Positions 50,554 to 61,143 of a DNA stretch of 64,000 bases are shown here, piece by piece (position 1 is the stretch's first letter; each line of letters begins with the position of its first letter). Below the pieces are notes generated by a model. It did no database searches and was not told the origin of the DNA. It worked only from the letters and a program-made list of their open reading frames with translations. The position numbers were made by a program, and so were the translations under genes. The stretch is from assembly GCA_036504335.1 (NCBI GenBank), contig DASXVJ010000001.1, forward strand, positions 124,001-188,000. The letters are read 5' to 3'. The stretch is from Fen-183 sp036504335. GTDB taxonomy: Bacteria > Acidobacteriota > Thermoanaerobaculia > UBA5066.

Positions 50554-50559
50554 ACTTTA
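50554..50559 (-). promoter_or_regulatory. candidate -10 TAAAGT for mnmG
   Basis: TAAAGT in the short mnmE-mnmG gap lies 7 bases before GTG 50546. It may provide an internal start for mnmG-rsmG-parA. Confidence 0.4.
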
Positions 50560-50569
50560 ACGGCGTCGT

Positions 50570-52003
50570 CTACTTGCCGACGCAGAACGTCGAGAAGATG
50601 CGGTCCAGGAGGTCCTCTGTTGCGGTCTCCCCCGTGATCGCGCCGAGCGCGACGAGGCCCTCGCGCGCTCGCGCCGCCACGAGCTCCGCGTCCCGCCCGC
50701 CTGTCGCGAGCGCGCCGGCCTCGGCGAGGAGGCGTGCGGCCGAATCGAGCGCTTCCTTGTGTCGGGCGAGGACGAGAAGCTCGCCTTCGGCCTCGACGAG
50801 GCCGAGGCGCGCGGCCATCGCCGCGCGCAGCGCGTCGAGGCCCTCGCCGGTGAGCGCGGACACGGAGAGATCGGAAGAGGAGGAAGAAAAGGAAAGAAGA
50901 ATTTCTCTGAAAGGGGGGGCGGGGGGCGCCAGCTCAGCGATTGTTGCCGGCGGCGCGTCGGGCGGCGGCGCCACGAGGTCGGCCTTCGTCAAGACGACGA
51001 GCGCCTCCTCCCCTCTTCCCTTTCCAAGAAAATCTTCGTCCTCTTCGGACTTTCCACGAAGCGCATCCACCGCATAGAGCACGAGGTCCGCGTTCTCCCC
51101 CGCCCGCGTCGCGACGTCGACGCCGATCCGCTCGACCTCGTCGCCCGACGTGCGCAGGCCCGCCGTGTCGACGAGCGTCACGCTCTCCCCCGCGACCTCC
51201 ACGGTCTCGGTGATCGCGTCGCGCGTCGTGCCTGGCGTCGCCGTCACGATCGCGCGGTCGCTCCCGAGGAGCGCGTTGAAGAGCGTCGACTTCCCCGCGT
51301 TCGGCCGGCCGAGGATGGCCACGACCGGCCGCCGATCGCCGGCGCCGCGCGCCGACTTCGCAAGCGCGTCGAGCTCCGCGGCGATCGCACCGAACTCCGC
51401 TCCCGCGCGCGTCGCCTCGCCGGCGGGCACGTCCTCGGCGAAGTCGAGCGCGGCCTCGAGCGCCGCCAGCGCGTCGAGCGCCCGTTCGCGCGCAGCCTCC
51501 ACGCGCCTGGTGAGCGCGCCCTCCACGAGGCCGAGCGCCCGCCGTGCGGCGCCGCGGCTCTCGGCGCGCGCGAGAGCCGCGAGGCCCTCGGCCTCGGCGA
51601 GGTCCAGCTTCCCGTTCGCGAGCGCGCGCCGCGTGAACTCGCCGCGCCCGGCCGGCCGCGCCCCGGCGCGCCGCGCCGCGTCCAGCAGGCCGAGGACGAC
51701 GCCGGGCGAGCCGTGGCAGACGAACTCGACGACCTCCTCGCCGGTGGGCGAGTGCGGCGCCGCCCAGAAGAGGACGACGGCGCGGTCGAGCGCGAGGCCC
51801 TCGGCGTCCACGAGGCGCAGGAGCAGAGCCTGGCGCGGGGCCGGCTCGGCGGGGAAGTCCGGCGCGAGGCGGCGCGCGACCGCCCGCGCCTCGGCCGGGC
51901 GGCCCGTCAGCCGGACGACGGCGAGGGCCGAGACGCCGGGCGGCGTCGCGAGAGCGACGAGCACGTCGCCCCCGCGTTCGCGGTCGCCGGCGAGCGGCGA
52001 CAT
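50570..52003 (-). CDS. mnmE: tRNA modification GTPase MnmE
   Basis: The 477-residue protein has the N-terminal folate-binding domain (VALATPPGVSALAVVRLTG, CHGSPGVV, GEFTRRALANGKLDL), a helical domain, and a G domain with GRPNAGKSTLFNALL, TPGTTRD, DTAGLR and TKADLV. It ends FCVGK, the conserved C-terminal Cys motif (usually FCIGK). A low-complexity insert (FREILLSFSSSSSDLS) near residue 370 lies in the G domain and coincides with an odd purine tract in the DNA. It acts with MnmG at tRNA U34. Confidence 0.96.
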   Translation of the reverse strand: MSPLAGDRERGGDVLVALATPPGVSALAVVRLTGRPAEARAVARRLAPDFPAEPAPRQALLLRLVDAEGLALDRAVVLFWAAPHSPTGEEVVEFVCHGSPGVVLGLLDAARRAGARPAGRGEFTRRALANGKLDLAEAEGLAALARAESRGAARRALGLVEGALTRRVEAARERALDALAALEAALDFAEDVPAGEATRAGAEFGAIAAELDALAKSARGAGDRRPVVAILGRPNAGKSTLFNALLGSDRAIVTATPGTTRDAITETVEVAGESVTLVDTAGLRTSGDEVERIGVDVATRAGENADLVLYAVDALRGKSEEDEDFLGKGRGEEALVVLTKADLVAPPPDAPPATIAELAPPAPPFREILLSFSSSSSDLSVSALTGEGLDALRAAMAARLGLVEAEGELLVLARHKEALDSAARLLAEAGALATGGRDAELVAARAREGLVALGAITGETATEDLLDRIFSTFCVGK

Positions 52004-52019
52004 CCTCGGCGGCCCGTCC

Positions 52020-53738
52020 TCAGGACGCCTTCGGCTTCATCGAAGAATGCCCGAGGTCCGTGAAGCGGTTGAGGATCATCTGCTGCGCGATCGTCAGGAT
52101 GTTCTGCATGAGCCAGTAGAGGACGAGGCCGGACGGCACGTCCTTGAACAGGAAGCCCATGACGAGCGGCATGATGTTCTGGACGCGCTTCATCGTGGCG
52201 TCGCCCGTCGACGGCGTCATCTGCTGCTGGATCCACATCGTCGCCGTCATGAGGATCGGCGTGACGTAGTACGGGTCCTTCGCGGAGAGGTCCGTGATCC
52301 AGAGCATGAACGGCGCGTGCCGCAACTCGATCGAGTGCGCGAGCAGGTTGTAGAACGCGATGAGGATCGGCATCTGCAGAAGGAGGGGCAGACAGCCGCC
52401 CGCGGGATTCACGCCCTCCTGCTTGTAGAGACCCATCATCTCCTCGTTCATCTTCACGCGCGCCTGCGGGTCCTGCTTGAGGCGCGAGCCCCACTTCGTC
52501 CGGATCGCCTCCACCTTCGGCTGCAGCGCGCCCATCTTCTTCATCGAGACGAGCTGCTTGTGCGTGAGCGGGTAGAGGAGGACCTTGATGACGACGGTGA
52601 TGAGGAGGATCGCGACGCCCCAGTTTCCGACGTACGTGTGGATCGCGCGCAGCCCCCACAGGAGCGGCTTCACGAGGACCGCGAACCAGCCGTAGTCGAT
52701 CACGCGGTCGAGGCCCGGCCGCGTCTTCTCGAGGATGTCGATCGCCTTCGGCCCGAGGAAGACGTCCGTCGCGACCGCGCCGACACCGGAGAGGACGACC
52801 TCGCTCTCGGCCGCGGCCGCGGGCGCGGCGGACGGCGTCGCGGACGGCGTCGCGGTCTGCGCCGGGACGGGAGCGCTGAGCGAAACCGGGCGGAGCGCGA
52901 CGGCGCCCTGCGCGCCGGGCAGGAACGCCGTGAGGAAGTAGTTGTCCTCGAGACCCGCCGCGACGAGCCCCGTGAGGGCGGCGAGCGGTTCCTTGAGGCC
53001 GTCCTTGGCGCGGCGCGTGACCGAGCCGCCCGGCGCGACCGTGATCGTCCCGCCCGGGGTCGAGTAGCGGCTCTTCAGCTCCTCGCCCGACGGGTTTCCG
53101 ATGCTCGGGCCGAGGACGACGCCGACCGGGCCGGCCGCGCCCGCCGGGCCCTCGCGCTCGACCTTCAGGCCGATGACGTACGCGTTGCGGAAGACGTAGG
53201 TCGCCGTGAGGCCGTTGCCATCCGCCTCGCGGTACCGGAACCGCACGGTCTTCTCGCTCCCGTTCTCTTCCTTCGCGACGGCGAAGCGCGCCTTCGCCGC
53301 GCGGGCGAGGAACGGGTCCGCCGGGTCGAGCGCGAGCGTGCGCCCGGGGTACGGCGCGTCCTGGCGGACGAGGTCGAGCGGCTTGCCCGCGCTGTCGCGG
53401 TGCTGCGCGAGGACGAACGCGGTGAGGGCGGCGCCCTCGTTCGAGAGGCGCGCCGTGTAGAGAGGCTGGACGACCTCGACGGTCTCGGCGGCGGCCGCGG
53501 CGATCGGCTCGACCGGAACCGCCGGCGCGGCCGGCTGCGACGCGGCGACGACCGGGGCTGGCGCGGCCGGGGCGGTCGCGGCCGCCGCTGCGGGTGTTCC
53601 GGGCGCCGCCGTTTTCGGCGCGGCCGCCGTCGCCGCCGGTTTTGCGGGTGCGGGGGCCGGCGGCGGGAAGAGCACGTACCAGCCGATCAGGACGGCGGCC
53701 GAAAGGGCGAACGCGAGGACGAGGCGTTTGGTCTCCAA
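52020..53738 (-). CDS. yidC: membrane protein insertase YidC
   Basis: The 572-residue protein has an N-terminal membrane helix (about 5-23), an Ala/Pro-rich linker, a large periplasmic beta-domain (to ~350), and the conserved five-helix core with MKKMGALQPKVEAIR, NPAGGCLPLLLQMPILIAFY and SGLVLYWLMQNIL. It inserts proteins into the inner membrane with or without SecYEG. The start is TTG, supported by GGAGA 6 bases upstream and by ETKRLVLAFALS being the conserved start. The GRFTDLGHSS-like end is short. Confidence 0.96.
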   Translation of the reverse strand: METKRLVLAFALSAAVLIGWYVLFPPPAPAPAKPAATAAAPKTAAPGTPAAAAATAPAAPAPVVAASQPAAPAVPVEPIAAAAAETVEVVQPLYTARLSNEGAALTAFVLAQHRDSAGKPLDLVRQDAPYPGRTLALDPADPFLARAAKARFAVAKEENGSEKTVRFRYREADGNGLTATYVFRNAYVIGLKVEREGPAGAAGPVGVVLGPSIGNPSGEELKSRYSTPGGTITVAPGGSVTRRAKDGLKEPLAALTGLVAAGLEDNYFLTAFLPGAQGAVALRPVSLSAPVPAQTATPSATPSAAPAAAAESEVVLSGVGAVATDVFLGPKAIDILEKTRPGLDRVIDYGWFAVLVKPLLWGLRAIHTYVGNWGVAILLITVVIKVLLYPLTHKQLVSMKKMGALQPKVEAIRTKWGSRLKQDPQARVKMNEEMMGLYKQEGVNPAGGCLPLLLQMPILIAFYNLLAHSIELRHAPFMLWITDLSAKDPYYVTPILMTATMWIQQQMTPSTGDATMKRVQNIMPLVMGFLFKDVPSGLVLYWLMQNILTIAQQMILNRFTDLGHSSMKPKAS

Positions 53739-53760
53739 GGGTTCTCCTAGGACGATCTTC

Positions 53761-54024
53761 TCAGGGTACGGGGTCGTGGCCCCCCGCGTGGAACGGATGG
53801 CAGCGCGCCAGCCGCCGCGCGGCGAGCGCAAGACCGCGGGAAAGGCCGTGGCGGAGCACCGCGTCGCGCGCGTACTCCGAACACGTCGGGGTGAAGCGAC
53901 AGGCCGGGGGCAGCAGGGGAGAGAGGAGCTTCTTGTAGGCGCCGAAGACCGCCGCCGCCGCGCGGGCTCCGGCGCCGGGCGCGGGCGGAAGCGCGGCGCC
54001 GGGCGTCGTCACGGCGGCGCTCAC
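53761..54024 (-). CDS. yidD: membrane protein insertion efficiency factor YidD
   Basis: The 87-residue protein has the YidD core: YKKLLSPLLPPACRFTPTCS, EYARDAVLRHG and LARCHPFHAGGHDPVP. It is a small amphipathic protein that assists YidC. The Ala-rich N-terminal 25 residues are longer than usual. The GTG start overlaps the rnpA stop (GTGA). Confidence 0.94.
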   Translation of the reverse strand: MSAAVTTPGAALPPAPGAGARAAAAVFGAYKKLLSPLLPPACRFTPTCSEYARDAVLRHGLSRGLALAARRLARCHPFHAGGHDPVP

Positions 54025-54422
54025 GCGCGCTCCGGCCAGGCGGCCCGGGCGGCGCGGTCGAGCAGCGCGCGCAGCTCGGCGTCCAGCGCCGGATATGGCG
54101 CGGTCGCGGCCCTCGCCATCACGTTCACGACGACCTCGAGCGCCGCGGCCAGGGGTGCGTCCGCGTGCCAGCGGCGGTAGATCTCGCGCACGCGGCGCCG
54201 GGCGCGGTTTCTCAGGACGGCGTTTCCGACCTTGCGCGTGGCCGTGATTCCGAGCCGTCCCGCGCCGTCCTTCGGCCGCGCGAACACGACGACGAGGCGG
54301 CCGTGGTGGCGGCGCCCCGCGTCATATGTCGCCGTGAAGTCCCGGCGCGCGGCGATCCGCAGGCGGCGCGGAAACGCTTCCGCGCGCGCGGGGCGCGGTT
54401 CGGGCGGAACGCGTGGACTCAT
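54021..54422 (-). CDS. rnpA: ribonuclease P protein component
   Basis: The 133-residue basic protein has the RNR motif RKVGNAVLRNRARRRVREIYR, split here as TRKVGNAVLRNR then ARRRVREI, and RRDFTATYDAGRRHHGR near 29. It supports the RNase P RNA in tRNA 5' processing. It lies 53 bases downstream of rpmH in the standard rpmH-rnpA-yidD-yidC order. Confidence 0.92.
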   Translation of the reverse strand: MSPRVPPEPRPARAEAFPRRLRIAARRDFTATYDAGRRHHGRLVVVFARPKDGAGRLGITATRKVGNAVLRNRARRRVREIYRRWHADAPLAAALEVVVNVMARAATAPYPALDAELRALLDRAARAAWPERA

Positions 54423-54475
54423 GAACCGGCTCTTCGGCCGGGGGAGCCCGGTGGCGGCCCGGGCCCCTCCTCCGC

Positions 54476-54619
54476 TCAGGCGGAGAGGGTCTTGCGGCCC
54501 TTGGCCCGGCGGCGGGCGAGGACGGCACGGCCGGTCTTGGTTCTCATCCGGACGAGGAAGCCGTGCGTCCTCTTCCGGTGGCGGTTGTTGGGCTGGAACG
54601 TTCTCTTCGTTTTGGCCAT
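54476..54619 (-). CDS. rpmH: 50S ribosomal protein L34
   Basis: The 47-residue protein reads MAKTKRTFQPNNRHRKRTHG, then FLVRMRTKTGRAVLARRRAK and GRKTLSA. This is a complete L34, with the usual very high Arg/Lys content. It binds 23S rRNA. It is transcribed leftward from a strong promoter (54649-54677) divergent from dnaA. Confidence 0.98.
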   Translation of the reverse strand: MAKTKRTFQPNNRHRKRTHGFLVRMRTKTGRAVLARRRAKGRKTLSA

Positions 54620-54648
54620 GGTTGGCGGACCCTCCGGCGGGGAGGGGG

Positions 54649-54677
54649 ATTCTCCGGGTCCCGGCCCCGCCTGTCAA
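54649..54677 (-). promoter_or_regulatory. rpmH promoter, TTGACA-17-GAGAAT
   Basis: On the minus strand TTGACA (54677-54672) and GAGAAT (54654-54649) are separated by exactly 17 bases, giving the best sigma-70-type promoter in the window. It would produce an rpmH leader of roughly 20 bases. Confidence 0.75.
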
Positions 54678-54688
54678 CTTGCAGCGCC

Positions 54689-54717
54689 TTGGACGGCCGC
54701 GGGGCGGATGGTAGGCT
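54689..54717 (+). promoter_or_regulatory. dnaA promoter, TTGGAC-17-TAGGCT
   Basis: TTGGAC (54689-54694) and TAGGCT (54712-54717) have 17-base spacing and point toward dnaA, whose GTG is 44 bases further on. A DnaA-box-like TGTGGAAAA overlaps the dnaA start at 54761-54769 and could allow self-regulation. Confidence 0.6.
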
Positions 54718-54761
54718 CTCGCCCCCGACGCCAGATCGATTTGCACCGCGGTGAACATCCT

Positions 54762-56075
54762 GTGGAAAAAGCCAACTCCTGGGCGAAGATTCTCGAACAC
54801 CTGAAGACCCGCGTCGACGAGCGGGAGTTCGACTCCTGGTTCCGCGATTCCCGGCAGAAGTCCGAGACCGCGGACGCGATCTTCGTGCAGGTGCGGACGC
54901 CGCTCTTCGTCGACTACATTCCGGAGGCCTACGCCCACCAGATCGCCGAGGCGGCCCGCCTCGCCGGCGTCGGAACCCGCGAGATCCGGTTCGGGGCCGA
55001 CGGGGAGTTCCGCTCTTCGGTCAACCCGCAGAAGCTCCCGGCCGAGCCGCGGCGCCGGGCGGGCGGCCTGAACCCCGCGTACACGTTCGAGAATTTCGTG
55101 ACGGGCTCGTCGAACCGTCTCGCGCACGCGGCCGCGCTGCGCGTCGCCGACCAGACGTCCCGCCAGTACAACCCGCTCCTCGTCTGCGGCGGCACGGGGC
55201 TCGGCAAGACGCACCTCATGCAGGCCATCGGCCACCGGCGCCTCTCGCGCCATCCCGGCGAGAAGGTCATCTACCTGACGTCCGAGAACTTCGTGAACGA
55301 GGTCGTCCTTGGCCTCCGGTTCAACAAGATGGAAGCGGTCCGCCAGCGTTTCCGCGCCGCCGACCTCCTCCTTCTCGACGACGTGCAGTTCGTCGTCGGC
55401 AAGGAGGCTTCCGAGAACGAGCTCTTCCACACGTTCAACGCGCTCTACGACGAGGGCAACCAGATCGTCTTCTCCTCGGACGTGCCGCCGCGCGAGATCC
55501 CCGGCCTCGCGGAGCGCCTCAAGAGCCGTTTCGAGGGCGGGCTCATCGTGGACATCCAGCTGCCCGACTTCGAGACGAAGGTCGCGATCCTCAGGCAGAA
55601 AGCCGACGCGCACGAGGTCGCGCTGGAGGACGACGTCTCGTTCTTCCTCGCGTCGAAGATCAAGTCCTCGATCCGCGAGCTGGAGGGCTACTTCAACCGC
55701 GTCGTCGCGTACGCGTCGCTCAAGGGAGAGCCCGTCTCTCTCGACCTCGCGCGCGAGTCGCTGAAGGACGTTTTCCGCGCCGAGGAGTCCGCCGCGTCTC
55801 CCGCCGAGATCGTCAAGGGCATCGCCGCCCATTACGGCCTGAAGCCGAACGAGATGCGCGCGAGGTCCAAGCGCGGGCCGATCGTCTTCCCGCGCCAGGT
55901 CGCGATGTACGTCCTGAAGGAAGCGACGCACCTCTCGCTCCCGGAGATCGGCCGACTCTTCTCCGACAAACACCACACGACCGCTCTCCACGCGGTGCGC
56001 AAGATCGCGGCGATGCGCGAGGAGGATTCCGACTTCGACCGTCTCGTCGCGGGCTTCCTGGCGCAGTACCGCTGA
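54762..56075 (+). CDS. dnaA: chromosomal replication initiator protein DnaA
   Basis: The 437-residue protein has domain I (WAKILEHLKTRVDEREFDSW), a short linker, the AAA+ domain with Walker A GGTGLGKTHLMQ at about 143 and LLLLDDVQFV near 202, and a C-terminal DNA-binding domain with MYVLKEATHLSLPEIGRLF and DKHHTTALHAVRKI. It binds DnaA boxes and opens oriC. The GTG at 54762 fits the family start and has GGTGA 7 bases upstream. An in-frame upstream ATG would add about 18 residues. Confidence 0.97.
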   Translation: MEKANSWAKILEHLKTRVDEREFDSWFRDSRQKSETADAIFVQVRTPLFVDYIPEAYAHQIAEAARLAGVGTREIRFGADGEFRSSVNPQKLPAEPRRRAGGLNPAYTFENFVTGSSNRLAHAAALRVADQTSRQYNPLLVCGGTGLGKTHLMQAIGHRRLSRHPGEKVIYLTSENFVNEVVLGLRFNKMEAVRQRFRAADLLLLDDVQFVVGKEASENELFHTFNALYDEGNQIVFSSDVPPREIPGLAERLKSRFEGGLIVDIQLPDFETKVAILRQKADAHEVALEDDVSFFLASKIKSSIRELEGYFNRVVAYASLKGEPVSLDLARESLKDVFRAEESAASPAEIVKGIAAHYGLKPNEMRARSKRGPIVFPRQVAMYVLKEATHLSLPEIGRLFSDKHHTTALHAVRKIAAMREEDSDFDRLVAGFLAQYR

Positions 56076-56107
56076 CTTTTCCACGCTTTTTTCCACCCGT
56101 TTTCCTC

Positions 56108-56140
56108 CCCGCCGGGCACCCTCTTGGATAACCCGGCGGG
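56108..56140. repeat. 9-base inverted repeat with DnaA-box-like loop
   Basis: CCCGCCGGG (56108-56116) and CCCGGCGGG (56132-56140) form a perfect 9-base stem around a 15-base loop that contains CTTGGATAA, a DnaA-box-like sequence on the minus strand. It lies 32 bases after the dnaA stop and could end dnaA transcription or be part of the origin. Confidence 0.55.
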
Positions 56141-56283
56141 CGCGTTTTCCATGCCCCGTGAATGCACAATCAACCGGCCGGGCATACACAGGGTCTTGTG
56201 ATGTCCAAACTATTCATAATGAGCACGTTACATACATATACACTTTTTGACACTCCCTACGACTTCTACTTCTTTTGGGGGGT

Positions 56284-56303
56284 TCTGAATGGTACGATTC
56301 AGA
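56284..56303. promoter_or_regulatory. 20-base inverted repeat upstream of dnaN
   Basis: TCTGAAT and ATTCAGA are perfect inverted copies with a 6-base spacer. The spacer and second arm include TACGAT (56293-56298), a candidate -10 for dnaN, so the palindrome could be an operator. A strong ribosome-binding site AAGGAG follows at about 56310. Confidence 0.5.
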
Positions 56304-56320
56304 TTCCTTAAGGAGTCGTC

Positions 56321-57445
56321 GTGGAGCTGACAATTCCGGCCTCGGTTCTTGCCCGCGAACTCAGCCTGATTCAGGGCGTCGTGGAGAAGAGAACCACACA
56401 CCAGATCCTCACGAACGTGCTTCTCGAAGCGCGAAACGGCAGCCTCGCCCTGACGGCGACAGATCTGGACACGACCCTCGTGTCCGAGATTCCGACGACG
56501 GCGCAGAAGAGCGCCGGAGCCGTGACGGCGCCGGCGCGCCGGCTTTACGACGTCGTGCGCGAGCTGCCGCCGAACGCCGAACTCAAGCTCAAGGTGCTCG
56601 AGAACAACCACGTATCGCTCGAGTGCAAGGAACCGAAGCTGCGGATCCGGCTCAACGGCCTGCCGGCCGGGGACTACCCCACGCGGCCGGAGCCCTCCGG
56701 GGGACCGTCGCTCACTCTTCCGTTCGGCGCGCTGCGCCGCATGGTGGACAAGGTCCGCTTCGCAGTCTCGACCGAGGAGATGCGCCTTCAGCTGCAGGGA
56801 GCGCTCCTGAAGGCGAAGAACGGCGTCGTCGAGATGGTCGCCACCGACGGCCACCGGCTGGCCCTCGTCGAGGTGGAAGGGTCGAAGGCCGATTCGGGGT
56901 TCGAGCCCGTGCTCGTTTCGAAGAAGATCCTCGACGAACTCGGAAAGCTCGACGCCGCGGACGACGCGGCCGTGACGATCGTGCGCGGCACGAACCACAT
57001 CGGGTTCGTCGTCGGAAACCGGAAGCTGTTCTCGAAGCTCGACGAGCGCCGCTTTCCCGACTACGAGAAGGTCATCAGCAAGGAAAACGACAAGAAAGCC
57101 GTCGTCCCGCGGGAAGAGCTCCTCGGCGCGGTCCGGCGCATCGCGCTCCTCTCGGGCGACCGGACGAAGGCCGTGAGCCTCGCGTTCGACAAGGGCTCCC
57201 TCGTCGTCTCGTCCGAGAGCCAGGAAGTCGGCGACGGATCGCAGGAGATCCCGGCGGCTTACGACGCGACTCCCGTGACGCTGCGCCTCAACGCGCGCTA
57301 CCTCGAGCAGTTCCTCGAGGCGGCCGAGACCAAGGACGTCCACCTGTTCGTCAAGGACGAGCAGGCCCAGTGCCAGGGCCGGCCCGGCGAACCCCTCGGC
57401 GGCATCCGGAGCTACCTCTACGTCGTCATGCCGATGCGGATGTAA
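56321..57445 (+). CDS. dnaN: DNA polymerase III beta subunit (sliding clamp)
   Basis: The 374-residue protein has three clamp domains. The start is MELTIPASVLARELSLIQGV, then LTATDLDTTL near 46, ATDGHRLALVEVEG in domain II, and the end YLYVVMPMRM, which is the usual last strand of the clamp. It is the processivity clamp for the replicase. GTG is the start, with AAGGAG 5-6 bases before it. Confidence 0.97.
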   Translation: MELTIPASVLARELSLIQGVVEKRTTHQILTNVLLEARNGSLALTATDLDTTLVSEIPTTAQKSAGAVTAPARRLYDVVRELPPNAELKLKVLENNHVSLECKEPKLRIRLNGLPAGDYPTRPEPSGGPSLTLPFGALRRMVDKVRFAVSTEEMRLQLQGALLKAKNGVVEMVATDGHRLALVEVEGSKADSGFEPVLVSKKILDELGKLDAADDAAVTIVRGTNHIGFVVGNRKLFSKLDERRFPDYEKVISKENDKKAVVPREELLGAVRRIALLSGDRTKAVSLAFDKGSLVVSSESQEVGDGSQEIPAAYDATPVTLRLNARYLEQFLEAAETKDVHLFVKDEQAQCQGRPGEPLGGIRSYLYVVMPMRM

Positions 57446-57453
57446 AAGGCTTC

Positions 57454-58610
57454 GTGGAGATTCTGTCCCTCACGTCGGACGCGTTCCGGAACCTCGCCAG
57501 CACCCGGCTCGAGTTCCACCCGAGGCTCAACCTCGTGGTCGGAGACAACGGGCAGGGCAAGACGAACCTCCTCGAGGCTCTCGCGCTGGTCTCCGGACGG
57601 GCGTCGTTCCGCACCCGCGATCTCGCGGAGGTGCGTGAGCACCTCGCGCCGCGCACGGTCGTGTCTGCGCGCGTGCGCGAGGCGGGAGATCCGCGCACGG
57701 ACGCGACGCTCGGCCTCGTTCTCTCGGCCGGGGCCCGCGAGCACTACAGGGACGGCAAGCGCGTCACGCGCCTCACGGCCGCCCGCGCGCTGCCTGCGGT
57801 CTTCCTCACGTCGCGCGATCTCGCGCGCCTCTCCGGGCCGGCGGCCGACCGCCGGCGCGCCCTGGACCGGGCCGCGCTCGCCGGCGAGCCCGAGCACGCG
57901 CGCACGCTCGCGCAGTACGAGAAGGCGCGCGCGTCCAAGACGCGGCTCCTCGCGCTCTCGCCGCGCTACGACGCCGACGAGATGGCCGTTTACGAATCGA
58001 CGCTCGCCGAGACCGGCGCGCGGATCGCCGTCTCCCGCCGCGCGACGCGCGCGCGACTCGAAACGGAGATCGCCCGCGCGGCCGAGGCGCTCGGCTCTCC
58101 GTTCCGCGGCGTCGCGCTCGAGCTCGTGAGCGACCTCCCGGCCGAAGGCGACGCGGCGGACCTCTCGCGGGCCCTGGCCGCGCTCATGCGCGAGAAGAAG
58201 GCCGACGAGCGGCGGGCCCAGCGCTGCCTCGCGGGGCCGCACCGCGACGACGCGCTTCTGAAGGCCGAGGGCGTTCCGGTCGCGTCGCGCGCCTCCTCCG
58301 GCGAGACGCGGACGTTCCTCCTCGCGTGGACGCTCGCCGAGATGACGCTCATGGCGGAGGCGGCGGGCAACCCGCCGGTCCTCGCGTTCGACGACTTCGA
58401 CTCCGAGTGGGACCCGCGCGTCCTCGGCGCCTTCGCCGAAGCGCTTCCGGAGGACGGGCAGATCTTCCTTTCGTCCGCGCGCCCGGAGGCCGTCCGCGGC
58501 CTCCCGCTGCCCGCGGGCGCCCTCTACCGCATGGCGGCGGGCCGCCTCGCGCGCGAGGGAATCCTGGGCGCGGGCCGGTCCGCGGCGCGCGTCGCCCGCG
58601 GAGGCGGCCG

Positions 58611-58614
<4 letters not shown>
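57454..58614 (+). CDS. recF: DNA replication and repair protein RecF
   Basis: The 386-residue SMC-like ATPase has FRNLASTRLEFHPRLNLVVG with Walker A GDNGQGKTNLLEAL near 30, the signature ASSGETRTFLLAWTLAEM near 280, and Walker B PPVLAFDDFDSEWDP. It helps load RecA at gaps. The GTG at 57454 is 8 bases after the dnaN stop. It overlaps gyrB (ATGA). Confidence 0.94.
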
Positions 58615-61142
<2,528 letters not shown>

Positions 61143-61143
61143 C

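Larger units (their letters stand above)
56076..56320. other. oriC candidate between dnaA and dnaN
   Basis: This 245-base intergenic region has DnaA-box-like 9-mers: TTTTCCACG at 56077-56085, TTTTCCACC at 56089-56097, TTATCCAAG (minus strand) at 56123-56131, TTTTCCATG at 56145-56153, and GCATACACA at 56182-56190. They are followed by an AT-rich stretch; 39 of 60 bases are A/T at 56201-56260. That is unusual in this GC-rich genome and fits an unwinding element. No box is a perfect TTATCCACA. Confidence 0.8.

Noticed and set aside
54021..56189. Single minus-strand frame joining rnpA with sequence antisense to dnaA
   Set aside because: Only the last 134 codons (rnpA) are real. The rest is antisense to dnaA and also crosses rpmH in another frame.
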